NCBI GenBank assembly: GCA_963576735.1
Contig: OY755189.1
Span: forward strand, 1,798,001-1,862,000
Source of the DNA: Bedellia somnulentella
Taxonomy: Eukaryota; Arthropoda; Insecta; Lepidoptera; Bedelliidae
DNA: 64,000 bases
Direction of reading: 5' to 3'
Positions 10,797 through 21,744 of the stretch are shown here, piece by piece (positions within the stretch are counted from its first letter, which is position 1; every line of letters begins with the position of its first letter). The translations under genes were made by a program, and so were the position numbers. Under the pieces are notes generated by a model. That model saw only the letters and a list, made by a program, of their open reading frames with translations. It did no database searches and was not told the origin of the DNA.

Positions 10797-11550
10797 ACAT
10801 ACATACATATTCTCACGCCGTTAGTTACCATTGGGGTAGGCAGAGACTATCGATCGCCACTTTGTACGATCCTGGCAAACCTCTCTAGCTCCATTCACAT
10901 CCATCAATCTTTTCATACATGCTCTTTTATTCTTCGTACTTCGGACACCTGCCTTTTTGAGCACATTTTCTATTTGATCTAAATGTGTCTTCCGAGGTCG
11001 TCCTCTACTAACATTACCTTCCACATTGGCTCTATAGATCTCTTTCACCACTTTACTGTCATCCATCCTCTCTATGTGCCCAAACCATCTCAACATTCCT
11101 TTTTCTATCTTCCTTACAATATCATCTTTTACACCAAACCTTTCACGAACCACATCATTCCTCACACGATCACATAACCTTACATTACAAACTTTTCTGA
11201 GAGACCTCATTTGTACTGCATTCACTCTGCTTTCATGCTTCTTCTGCCACACCCAACATTCACTGCCATACATAAGCGTAGGAACAAGGACAGCATCATG
11301 CACAGCTATTCGGGCCTTTTCGGACACCGATTGACTAGACATGAGACTATCCAGTGCTCCATTTACCGCATTACCCTTTTTTACTCTTCTTTCAATGTCT
11401 TCATCACACTTTCCATCCCTAGTAAACAAACTTCCCAGATATACGAACTCATTCACTTGTTCCACTTTCTTTCCATTGATCTCAATCACGCATTAAGTCA
11501 AATTCTCCTCTCTCTCGAAAACCATCGACTTATTTTCTGTATTTTATTCA
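10797..11550 (-). mobile_element. RTE LINE 3' fragment
   Basis: Minus-strand copy of the RTE C-terminal region with tail catacatacatacatattctc at its left end. The frame at 10821-11489 reads EFVYLGSLFTRDGKCDEDIE through GSECWVWQKKHESRV and FGHIERMDDSKVVKEIYRA to SIVSAYPNGN. A stop lies just upstream of MIEINGKK, where other copies have an open frame. The 5' side is cut by the Helitron at 11555. Confidence 0.85.
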
Positions 11551-11554
11551 TATA

Positions 11555-12520
11555 CTAGTGGATCGTCCCAGCTTCGCACGGGTAGCGTTGTTTTTTTAAA
11601 TATCTGAGGTTTCTTTCTTCAGTCACTGCTCAAGCATTGTGAAATTCAGCGCAATGTTTTCAATTTATTAAATTTATAGCACTCCCTAAACAGTGTAGTT
11701 TGGTGATTTTAAATGCGCTTTGATGAACGGTTCAGTATTTCCGTTTATTAGCAAATTTTGAAATAAAACGCTATGAAGTATTTATAACAGTCTAAAAAAT
11801 AAATCATTACGTGATGTAGGATGCAACTACTGGCGCCATCTAGTATGTTATATGTAAATTAGTAAAGATTTGGTTTTGATCACGGGCGCGATGGCTTATT
11901 TTATGTATAATTTCGGTGTTTGTCTACCGATTTCTATGTTTTTTTTTTATTGAATTGGTAATAATGTTACCTTTTTTTAAATTTGGGATGAGTGAGACGT
12001 TTACAAACGTAAGAGTAAACAAATATAATCTGAATGATCAGAACTGCTAAGCTATCAGGAATTACACGTGTTATTGTGAGTCAACCGTAAAAGATAGACA
12101 TATACTGTTTGGAATTTTTTTTTAGATAATTTTATGAACAATATTCCGTCATACATGATTTCTATGTAAGTTTAACCATTAAGGCTGCACACGCGACGGA
12201 AGCTTAAAAAATGTAGTAACTTCTCCCGTTTTCCCGAAATTCCCACTCTGCACAAATTTACTACTCTGCTGGAAAATATACAAAAACCTGCCCAGGAGTA
12301 TGGAAAATAATTTTACCAAGTTTCGTTAAAATCCGTCGAATAGTTTTTTTTCCATAAGGAACATACAAACCGACAGACAGACAGACAGACAGAAAGACAA
12401 AAATTTTACTGATTGCATTTTTGGCATCAGTATCGATGCCTAATCACCACCTGATGGTTATTTTGAAAATATATTTCATGTACAGAATTGACCTCTCTAC
12501 AGATTTATTATAAGTATAGA
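11555..12520 (-). mobile_element. Non-autonomous Helitron, copy 2 (inverted)
   Basis: Reverse-complement homologue of 5771-6734 (966 against 964 bp) with the same TC and CTAG ends. On its own strand it lies between A and T, the Helitron target. It abuts and truncates the LINE copy at 10797-11550. Confidence 0.78.
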
Positions 12521-13099
12521 TAGCGTATAGACTAAACTATTACCTCTAGCTGTTACTCTTAAGGGCCTCCCTCGAAAATTTCACTGATTTTGGTAGTTTT
12601 CAAACTCAATGAAACCTGCTCAATGAAACAATCACACTCTAAATAAAATATATGTTCAAGTTCAATATCTTTTCTTTAATAATGACGATTCTCATTCGTT
12701 TTCAATAATAATCGACTAAGAAAAAAAATAATTTGTGGGGGGCTTTTTTATCGTAAAGTCTGATATTGCTGTCAGAATACTGCATATATGTTATCGATTA
12801 CGTAATATTTGCGTAGACAACTGAGTAGTCTATCATCTGTATGAATAATTTTTAGTCTTTTCATCCTAATTATGGAGTTATAAAGCAAAAACCCTAAATT
12901 TCAATGTCAATCTGGAGCGGGTCCCTGTGCGGAGAACGGGGCGGCAGATGGCTGTTAGCCTTCATGCGCAGAGCTTGTGTCGAATTTTTCTGTAATAGAG
13001 CTGCTTGCCGCTTCCCGCGCTTTTTAGATAATTTATTTTGGTTGTGCGCAACATAGTCGCTTGTTTTGCTTTACATTATAAGTTTGATAACAATCGTAA

Positions 13100-14000
13100 T
13101 ATTATCGTTAATTTCACCCTGTTTAGATAGTACGAAATGGTCCAACGCATTAGGGGCCACGCGCTGTTGATGTGGGCGTGAGTTCAAATTTTCTATCCGG
13201 GACATGCTTTTTGTTTATTTCTTTCCTCGTAAAATTATTTTGTTTCGGTTATGACTTATGATGATAAATGCATGATTAAAAATACTGCGCATAATTCTGT
13301 TTTGTGAATACGCTCGTTTTATCCTAATGTTCTGTAAATCCAGCTGAAACAATTATTATCTTTTTGCTTTAAATTTATGTGATGTTTTTACATATCTTTT
13401 TAGTAAGATTAAAAATATTGTTTACCTTATAATAACGTCGGAAAATTAAATAAAGGAAACAAACATGTGCAGAAAATCGAAAATTTCCAATTAAACAAAA
13501 AAAATTTGAACAACATACATACTCACGGCTATAAATGCCTAAAAGGGAAAAAATATTAAAAAAAGCTTCGCTAAACAGAGGGCTCAGATAATGAATGCAA
13601 AATTGTAAGTACAAATTTTTCTACCAATAAAACACTTTAGGCATATTTTATATATTGCACGGAACATAGTCCAAAAGTTTTGCCATATATTATATTGTTC
13701 GTTCGCAATCCTAATATAATCGTCAATTTCGACTCTTAGCTCTAAGATCGAAGTGGTGTAACGCGTTAAACGTTTCACGCTCAGTGATGAAGGTACAGAG
13801 TTCGATCCTCAACCTTGCGACAGTATTTTAGTTTGTTTTTTATTCGTAAAATAAGTATTCTTTTATTTTCTCCTTCGGATCACGATGAATGCATTATTAA
13901 AAATACCTGCTGCTATTTATTCTGTTTTGTAAATATGCTTGTTACGTTTTACCCTATAGCTATGTTCCGTGAATAATCTTACCTTCTAACTTTTCTTTCA
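13100..14000 (+). repeat. Two diverged tRNA-like segments inside the TTAA element
   Basis: 13100-13380 and 13685-14000 are diverged direct copies. Both have a B-box-like GAGTTCAAATT or GAGTTCGATCC and an A-box-like GTGTAACGCGTTAA or GTCCAACGCATTAG, then a shared CGTAAAAT...GATTAAAAATAC region. They resemble old tRNA-derived SINE heads or an internal duplication. Confidence 0.4.
13514..13555 (-). mobile_element. SINE1 tail fragment
   Basis: CATACATACTCACGGCTATA followed by AATGCCTAAAAGGG. Confidence 0.5.
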
Positions 14001-14174
14001 AATCTGGGTGTTTTTTTTTATTTATATGATGTGTATTACACTTCTCCACTTTAGTCATATTTCTACTTTTTAAGAAAAAATATATAATTATCTTAATATA
14101 TGTATTCGAACCGTTCTTCGATCAATTATTTTGATCCATTGTATTTCATTCATGTGCTATTAATTCTGATTTAG

Positions 14175-14561
14175 GCTCCAAAAACGTATTGCTTTACAAG
14201 GGGATGAGAAATATGCAATAAATCGGGAACCTCAATCATCTCGCCAAGTTCAATTAACAGAGTAAGTAAAATAGACCAGGAGCTGATATTTATAAATTTT
14301 TAGTCTTTCATTGAACTTTGTATTTTGTAATAAATTGTGAAAAAGTTATCATACCCAATTGAGCCTATACTTATATATTATGAATTAATTTCAGTTCAAC
14401 TGAGATGATGGAAGAAAGTGTATTTTCGTCCCACAATACCGACAGGGAGAAATCATTGGAGAACACGGCTACTGTATCTAATGCACCTGAACTAGGCTCA
14501 TCAACTGTGATAATAGTGCTCTTAAACGCACCTTTACTTTTGTATTTAAAAAAAACGTAAA
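14175..14561 (+). pseudogene. Possible two-exon gene fragment
   Basis: 14175-14261 (after an acceptor-like tttAG) and 14395-14561 (after atttcAG) are joined in frame if the 133-bp GT-AG interval 14262-14394 is removed: LQKRIALQGDEKYAINREPQ, QVQLTDSTEMMEESVFSS and onward to a stop. No family is recognised and the length is small. It may be chance or a captured host exon pair. Confidence 0.25.
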
Positions 14562-14706
14562 AGTATATTAATTTAAAGATTAACAGCACCATCACCATGC
14601 CATGCTTTTTCAACACAGTAAAACGAACGATGCATGTGCTCGAATATATTAAAGATTAGCACTGATATTAACAGACTGTTAATTTAACAATAAATAACCC
14701 TTTTAA

Positions 14707-15135
14707 GGGCCTCCCCGCATTTTGCAGCTATTGCGCTCACTCTTACGTCAAATTTACTGAGAGTGACAGGGACGGAAAAAACGCGCGCGCAGGATAAATG
14801 TAGTTTATTTAGTTTTATTGAAATACTATAATGTTTAAATGAAAAGTTAAACATCGAAGTTACAGATGTTAAAGCTACGCGTATATAGACACATAATGAG
14901 TTCACATGTATGTTATGCCAGTGGAGCCTATACGGTTTTTATGAAAACAAAGCATGTTCCACTTCAATTTTTTTCATCATATTTTTCAACAAATTATTAA
15001 AATGTTAAACATCAAATTTTAACACCATGAACTAATCACCAACATATATTTTATTCATGTCATATCAATATCATCAAATCTGACTTTATAGAATTTCCAA
15101 ACAATCAATATCAACCTATTTTTCCGGGGACGCCC
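14707..15135. mobile_element. TTAA-flanked MITE, copy 2
   Basis: A 429-bp copy in the same orientation and very similar throughout to 9245-9671, flanked by TTAA at 14703-14706 and 15136-15139. It lies inside the larger TTAA element at 12563-16115. Confidence 0.85.
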
Positions 15136-16346
15136 TTAAGTCCGGTATATTCCGAACTTCTGTCTCTTTTATTATTTAAGTTATTTAGTCGCGGTGGATA
15201 AGTTATTTAATATAGCTATCTTGCACAATTTGGCGTAAAAACTATTTTATATGAGTTGAAGTATATTTTCAGCCGTAAAATTTCGGGAAATGTGAATTTA
15301 GATAATCAAGAAAACTTTTGAACAAACCTCTAATTAATTAAATGAACAAGTACAAAAGACGCACATTTATAGCCTCCTTCAAACAAGAAACTACAAACAG
15401 GTATTCATGAATCTGTGCCTACAAATACCTAGTTATAACTTAGTTTTTAATATTGAAAAGAACCTTAAGAATTGCCTTTTGCTTTCTGCACCATCTCAAT
15501 AAAATGATAATTTTTATGAAAATTATTTGGGTTTTATAATTTACTTATGTTGAATCAGTAGTGAGTAAGTATTCATGAAAAAAATGCCTACTCCTGTTCT
15601 ATAATTTGAGTCGATTTTTTGTTCAAGTGTGGATTTTTGACGTCGTGATATTATTATTATATAATTACACGTTACTTCATTTCTACTGCCATCCACGTAC
15701 ACTTTGTTGTGTCGGTTAAGAATAACATAAACCCCTTTTACTATGTCACGTGAAACGTATCATCACGACACCAACATTCTTTTCGACATGTTCCCCTGCT
15801 ATATTCCAAAGGTATCAAGAAATAAGTTTTGTGGAAATAAAGTTATTGTACTGTTGAAGTATTTGTTTTATTTTTATAACAATATTCACTTAGCGAAACA
15901 TAATTAACACATATATCAATACGCCGCGCCGATCGTACAACGTAGTACGAGACTGTTTTGGTAGATGGCGCTATATCTACATCTATATCGCTATAATCTA
16001 TAGTTATCATAGTTGCTAATAGATGGCTTGTTTTACGAGTTCTATTAAAGGTGAGGAAACGGCAGGGGGAAGCCCAAATGCCGTTTCAAGGTTCTCACTT
16101 TTTCGTGGGACGCCCTTAAAATATTTATTCTTCGTGTATTTAATATTATTTAAATCCCTCACGATCAACGGATTAAAACTAGACAATAGGTGTATGTAAA
16201 TTAACAACCTATTTAATAACTAAATCCTATCAATTAAGATTATCTAGTAAAGGATTAGACGAGCTTCAGAATTGTTATTAACTCTATCAGTTTCAACATT
16301 GGAATTATGGGGTAGATATGTTGATGAAATAAATCAACGAAGTGGG

Positions 16347-16468
16347 CGTCGGCTTAGAAAAGCACTACCCCATTTCTTCCCATGGGTGATCGTAAGAGGC
16401 GACTAAGAGTATTGGGGCTTCTTAAGGGATTTTTGGGCGATGTTGTTGGAGACCCATCACCAACTGTA
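16347..16468 (+). mobile_element. SINE1 5' half
   Basis: GTCGGCTTAGAAAAGCACTA to GGAGACCCATCACCAAC, then a short TGTATG; the 3' half is missing. Confidence 0.75.
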
Positions 16469-16614
16469 TGTCTCTTGCTCATCGCGTAGAAATAATATAA
16501 ATTATATGTGTATTATATAATATTAAATACATCGTTGAGTTAAAATCCCATAATACAAGTTCGTTTTAGTTTGGGGCTAGCTTGATCTGTGGAGAAACTC
16601 TCTTTAATGTCAAT

Positions 16615-16780
16615 AGAGGACGACCACAGTGCTCAAAAAGGAAGGCGTTCTTAATGTGAAGAGTAAAATTGGACGTATGAAAACATTGATAGCTTTCAGT
16701 GAAGTTTAAGAGGTTGGCTGGGATCGTGCACAGTGGGGATAGTATCTGTCTACCCCAATGCAAAAAATTACCTTGGGTAT
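16615..16780 (+). mobile_element. Degenerate RTE LINE 3' fragment
   Basis: Retains scattered matches to the LINE C-terminal region (GTGCTCAAAAAGGAAGGCG, GTATGAAAACATTGATAG, CTACCCCAATG) but many indels. Much older than the copy that follows. Confidence 0.5.
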
Positions 16781-16823
16781 AAGTGTGTATAAATTACACT
16801 AAATTTAATGCACTTAAAAAGGT

Positions 16824-17622
16824 ATTGCATGTAAGTCTTTTGTAAGAAAGGGAATGAGGGTGAATGTGGATAAGACCAAAACGATGGTTTTTGAGAGACA
16901 GGAAGATGTGACAGAATGCTTGATTGCGATTGATGGTAAGGATGTGGAACAGGTGAAGGAGTTTGTATATCTGGGAAGTTTGTTTACAAGGGATGGAAAA
17001 TGTGATGAAGATATTGAGAGAAGAGTGAAAAAGGGTAATGCGATTAATGGAGCATTGGATAGCCTAATGTCTAGTCAATCGGTGTCCGAAAGGGCCCGAA
17101 TGGCTGTGCATGATGCCGTTCTTGTTCCTACGCTTATGTATGGCAGTGAATGTTGGGTGTGGCAGAAGAAGCATGAAAGCAGAGTGAATGCAGTAGAAAT
17201 GAGGTCCCTCAGAAAAGTTTGTAATGTTAGGTTATGTGATCGTGTGAGGATCGATGTGATTCGTGAAAGGTGTGGTGTAAAAGATGATATTGTAAGTAAG
17301 ATAGAAAAAGGAATGTTGAGATGGTTTGGGCACATCGAGAGGATGGATGATAGGAAATTGGTAAAAGGTATCTATAGAGCTAAGGTGGAAGGTAATGTTA
17401 GTAGAGGACGGCCACGAAAGACACACTTGGACCAAATTGAAAGTGTGCTCAAAAAGGCAGGCGTCCGAAGTATGAAGAATAAAAGAGCATGTATGAAAAG
17501 ATTGATGGATGTAGACGAAGCAAGAGAGGTTTGCCAGGATCGTACGAAGTGGCGATCGATAGTCTCTGCCTACCCCAATGGGAATTAACGGCGTGAGTAT
17601 ATGTATGTATGTATGTATGTTA
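16824..17622 (+). mobile_element. RTE LINE 3' copy with open C-terminal frame
   Basis: 5'-truncated plus-strand insertion, possibly flanked by a short duplication (ttaaaaagg). The frame is open from before 16854 to 17588: CKSFVRKGMRVNVDKTKTM, VKEFVYLGSLFTRDGKCDED, the AVLVPTLMYGSECWVW block, MLRWFGHIERMDD, GRPRKTHLDQI and SIVSAYPNGN, followed by AACGGCGTGAGTATATG and (TATG)n. YLGS...DGKCDEDI and the LRWFGHIERM...GRPRKTHLDQI blocks are typical of RTE-clade ORF2 C-termini. Absence of stops makes this the youngest LINE copy here. Confidence 0.88.
16854..17588 (+). pseudogene. RTE ORF2 C-terminal fragment (thumb/C-terminal domain)
   Basis: 244 codons without a stop, but endonuclease and most of RT are absent, so it cannot be a functional protein. 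The ATG is internal to the original ORF2. Confidence 0.85.
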
Positions 17623-17649
17623 AAAAGGGTAAAAGAGTTTTGAATTTAA

Positions 17650-18675
17650 TAATTTATACTGACGCCACTAGCAGGCGGCCCTTTTGTATTAGAAATCAAT
17701 AAACATAATTGGCCACTTGCCAGGGATGAATCTGGGGGCACGGCAGTGCCCCTGCCAAGTCTCGAGCAAAACGGGCACGGCCGTACCATCTTTTCTCGAA
17801 GCGTTTCGCGGCTGTTTCGCCCCCCCTTTATCTTCGACGTGGACAAAGCTAGGAGTTTAGGTTTTCGGTGAATAATAGTAGGCATTGGAACAAGCTTAAG
17901 TTCGAAATTACACGCCAAATGAATTAATAGTTTAGGAGTTACGGTCGATCAAAGTTACACCATTTTGTCACTCACTGACTCACTGACAGATCATCAAAAA
18001 TCTAAGGTACTTCTAGCAGACTTAGAAACTTCAAATTTTGCACCAAGATAGGTCATTAGCCACATATAAAGGAAAAATTATAAAAACATTAAAAAATTAT
18101 ATGCCATAGAAAACAATTTTATATTTGCGGTTTGGCAAGAACATTATGTATGGATTTTGACTGCATTGTTAACTTTGTTCGTTGTTCAAGTACCTATTCA
18201 ATTGGATGAATACATACATAGAATAGAAAAGAATAATATAAATGTAATACATAGACTATCATTAATACAAATTAATACATAAAGTTCATTAAATTAATAA
18301 AGCTAAAACTCCATTGTATTGCGATAAATATTGTATGCGCGCTCGATAGATGGCGTTGTACCTGTCTGAATCGCGCTATGGTTGCGTTACAAAGCGCAGT
18401 GTAAGTAGTAGGTACTTCAAAATAATTCGATAATTTTCATTTGATAGCGCCATCTGTCTATGAAAACCCATTTCGAAACTAAAAAATATTGTAGTGATAA
18501 TTGATATTCGGAGAACTTTACGTGTTATTTAGTTTAGTTTAGTTATCGTTTGTAAGCTAGTAGATATATATTTATTTAGTTAGTTATTTGTTAGTTAGTT
18601 TAGTTCTATTTAGTTTGCATATATTTATATAAGTTTAAGCCCTATTGTTATAGAAGTAATTGTAAATATAGTGTA
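17650..18675. other. Unclassified GC-rich block and AT-rich leader before the Helitron remnant
   Basis: 17690-17830 is GC-rich (GGGCACGGCAGTGCCCCTGC is partly palindromic). 17960-17990 has CACTCACTGACTCACTGACA, then a conserved-looking tract that resembles long transposon flanks. 18520-18670 is rich in TTAGTTTAG repeats. No protein is supported; the frame at 17646-17918 is judged spurious. Confidence 0.35.
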
Positions 18676-19088
18676 ATGGAACGTGAAATATTGTACATAA
18701 ATGGCGACCTTTGTCCACACAGAGTTATCTCTATTCCTGGAGATGGGTCGTGTTTATTCCATTCGTTGTCATACAGCATGTATGGGAGTTTTCAGTCGTC
18801 AAACAAGCATACGTGGCCCTTTCAAGAGTGACTAGTTTGGGTGGATTACATTTAATAAATGTGAATTTTAGTAGTATCAAAGCTCAGGAGACAGCAATAG
18901 CTGAATATAATCGACTCCGAAGTATATATCGCCCAGACTTGTCTACCTTAGAAGTAACGAAGCCTCAGAGAAGAAACAGAAGAGATAGAGATAGAGAATG
19001 GGTTCTAAGCAAAGCAGTAGCTGACGTCCAAGAAATTGTGAGGTCACCTAAAAGTAAAAGAAAGAAATGCATTACAAAAAATAAATGA
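18676..19088 (+). pseudogene. Helitron-type remnant: OTU-domain start joined to helicase end
   Basis: From ATG 18676 the frame reads MEREILYINGDLCPHR and IPGDGSCLFHSLSYSMYG. D-G-x-C is the catalytic signature of OTU cysteine proteases. After about 45 codons the homology shifts to another frame (18711-19088), which reads VKQAYVALSRVTSLGGLHLI and then IKAQETAIAEYNRLRS, the conserved C-terminus of the Pif1-like helicase of Helitron Rep/Hel proteins, and a Lys/Arg-rich tail. OTU domains occur in the Helentron (Helitron2) group. Rep and most of the helicase are missing, so this is an internally deleted, frame-mismatched remnant. Confidence 0.7.
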
Positions 19089-19091
19089 GAT

Positions 19092-19777
19092 CCCACCAAA
19101 AACATTAAATGTAAAAAAATGCCAAGTCTCTCGATGCAGTTTTTCCATCTTAAAAAGTTTTGAGATCTCATAGAAGCCAAGTCCTATTCAAAATATTTCG
19201 TAGTTTTAGTTAGTTTTATTTATATTATAATATATTATAATTATAGTGACTTGGCAATGAGCACAAATTAAAAGCTGCTTGCTGCCTGGAATTATATGCA
19301 AATGTTACTGACGAGACCAGTGATCAGATTATTTGTTATGTGTGAATCATGATGGTCACTACCGACTACATGCTCCAATACAATAATTAAGAATACCTTA
19401 CGGGCCATCGCTTTATAAAAGTAAATGAATCGAGAGTGCACTAAGACTGACTGCCGTTGCCGAAATTCGGTTGGGACGACACGGATAAACCAAAAGAAAA
19501 TTAATTTTGTGATATTAATGTTTACGCATGCGGTGTGTGTAACTTTCAACTCCTCCAAATACGAGTATGCCGTTTTATTTGTTTCTTCTTGTGCTCATTG
19601 CCAAGTCACTATAATTATAATATAAAGAAAACTATTGATACAATTACTAAATGTTGATTTATAACTACGAAATATTTTGAATAGGACTTGGCTTCTATGA
19701 GATCTCAAAACTTTTTAAGATGGAAAAACTGCATCGAGAGACTTGGCATTTTTTTACATTTAATGTTTTTGGTGGGT
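19092..19777. repeat. Large inverted-repeat (foldback) structure
   Basis: The left arm, about 19092-19266, and the right arm, about 19589-19777, are reverse complements. About 110 outer bp (from CCCACCAAAAACATTAAATG) and about 30 inner bp (to GACTTGGCAATGAGCACAA) look identical, with a diverged middle. About 320 bp lie between. It begins four bases after the stop of the helicase remnant, so it may be that element's 3' region or a separate foldback or MITE. Open frames within it are shadows. Confidence 0.8.
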
Positions 19778-20116
19778 TAAAATATAACTTCAAATACTGC
19801 TATTAAAATACGTGACTGTTAGTAACCATTTTTCTAAGTGGAACGATTTTATTATTGGTAGTTCGGGTCTACCATTTTATTGCTTTTCGGAAGTGTATTA
19901 TTATAAAGAGAAAAAGCCTGTTCAATTTTAGATAAACCTAAAGCTTTGGAACCGCTCAAATGATTTGAAAATATATTTCAATGATGCATAGATAACCCCT
20001 TGAAAAGAAAGTTAGAGTATATAACATCAAGCTAAAAATCAAAGGAGGGTAAGTAGTGATTGTTCAACACACCTAGAGCGCAAAACCGGAGCGGACCTCT
20101 AGTTATATTAATTATA

Positions 20117-20400
20117 CTAGTGGTCCGCCCCGGCTTCGCACGGATGGTGTTAAATATTTTTTACTGCTTACCCCTACGATACAACACATACGGTTATAAA
20201 TCGCAAAAAGATTTTGCTATTTTAAGCGGACGAAGCACACAAACACTTAACGCAGCACAAGCGTCACTCATTGAAGAAAGTAATGGTATTATATTATTTG
20301 CGATAATAATGCACCATCGATCACAAAAGAAAGAAAATTCAATAAAGATACAAAGGAGTAAACATTTTGTAACTAAATCTATAAATAACAATTACTCGTA
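20117..20400 (-). mobile_element. Helitron 3'-end fragment
   Basis: CTAG at 20117 followed by TGGTCCGCCCCGGCTTCGCA resembles the 3' end of the Helitrons at 5771 and 11555 (reverse orientation) but from another subfamily. The far boundary is not clear. Confidence 0.4.
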
Positions 20401-20694
20401 AGTCACAAGTTAATAAGAAAATGAACAAGCACCTTAGATTAATTTGCGAAGGTTGAACGAGCATCCAAGTTGTAATCCCGGCAAGACAATGACGCCTAGC
20501 CAGCGCGTCTTGGCAAACTTTCTCTTGAACGAGCTAGACTAGTTGGGATCTTAGACTAGCTAGAAAATATAGACTATTATTTATATCGGCAAAGAAGAAC
20601 GTTTGAAAACATGTTGAAATTACGCCTTAACTTATGCGTACATTTTTCTTTTCTTTTTTCACACATTTATACTATTGCTTCTGTTGTTTGAATC

Positions 20695-20775
20695 AGAATA
20701 GAATTTACCCATTTCTTTCCGTGGGTGTCATACTAAGCGACTTCGGACAGTGGAATAATTTTTTAAGTGATTATA
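20695..20775 (+). mobile_element. Degenerate SINE1 head
   Basis: ACCCATTTCTTTCCGTGGGT and a TAAGCGACTTCGGACAGTGG-like stretch. Flanking 19800-20110 and 20400-20690 contain nothing recognised. Confidence 0.35.
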
Positions 20776-20871
20776 ACCACATAATGCTATAATTATGTAC
20801 AATATGACCCGAATTTCAGCTTTTGAGTGCTAAATAAACTTTTGACTCAAATAAGATTAATAGAATGCTAA

Positions 20872-20993
20872 AACATTACATAACATAAAATAACATAAAC
20901 ATTCAAGCCGAATATCCCCGAAGGGGTTGGCAGAGGTACTAATACTTCTGAACATCACTTGACTTGGTGTTCAGAGTACCCACGTTTTAACAA
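20872..20993 (-). mobile_element. SINE2 tail fragment
   Basis: ATAACATAAAATAACATAAA tail, then ATATCCCCGAAGGGGTTGGC and GTGTTCAGAGTACCCACG. Confidence 0.7.
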
Positions 20994-21358
20994 AAACATA
21001 TTGTCATTTAAAATACATATTGCAACAGCAAACACCTACAGGTCAGATCTTCATAACTAGTCTGTCCATTAATCATAAGCAGTTTACTTTAAATGGTGTT
21101 TCGTGCCGTTAGTCCATATTTTCTTTATTAATCTTAGGTTGCGATAGTTAAGATAAGTTCAGATAATAGTTATGCTATTATCAGATATACGATTTTTTCA
21201 AGAAGTAGGATCATTAGAAGTTTCTTTCAAATGCCTTATCTGATTTAACAATTTTAACTATTATAATGGCCATAAACGATAAAATCGGTCTTTCGATACA
21301 AACTTGGAGCATAAACGATTGTATCTTTTGATTACATTAACTAAATAACCAATAAAAA

Positions 21359-21462
21359 CGTGGGTAATCTGAACAGCAGGCGAAATTGCACGTGGTTTTA
21401 AGAAATATTAGTATCACTGCCATCACTTTCGGGGATATACGGCGTGAAAGATTTTGAGTTTG
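21359..21462 (+). mobile_element. SINE2 tail fragment
   Basis: ACGTGGGTAATCTGAACAGC to TCGGGGATATACGGCGTGAA. Confidence 0.65.
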
Positions 21463-21744
21463 AGTTAACTAAGAATAGGATTGTGTTGGAGACTTTTTTC
21501 TCAGATCCAGGGGACAATACAATTCATATGAATGATAGAAATGACTATTTCTAATGAATTTTAGTTAGATGCCTTCACTCACACGTTCCCGAGCAAAAGG
21601 TTCTTGACCAATAGACAGATGAAGGGTGAAATGGGCGAACAGTAATGCTATAAGGGTTTCGTTTGGAGTAGGAAACTTTTAAAATATCATCGATTGATAA
21701 AAGGAGACTATGAGTGATAAAAAAACTCAAAGACTTAAGAACTC

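Larger units (their letters stand above)
12563..16115. mobile_element. Larger TTAA-flanked element with related inverted ends
   Basis: Left end GGGCCTCCCTCGAAAA after TTAA (12559-12562). Right end, read inward on the minus strand, GGGCGTCCCACGAAAA before TTAA (16116-16119). The ends match at 14 of 16 positions and share their first bases with the 427-bp MITE, which is nested within. No piggyBac transposase was recognised inside. The interior holds a short repeated tRNA-like segment (13100-13380, 13685-14000) and two exon-like stretches (14175-14261, 14395-14561). The ends could belong to two elements; one element is the simpler reading. Confidence 0.55.

Noticed and set aside
9836..11558. Several plus-strand open frames of 64-156 codons
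   Set aside because: They are antisense to the RTE LINE coding sequence, whose minus-strand translation matches RT and C-terminal motifs.
18965..19625. Hydrophobic small frames in the foldback
   Set aside because: They lie in the inverted repeat arms or antisense to the helicase remnant.
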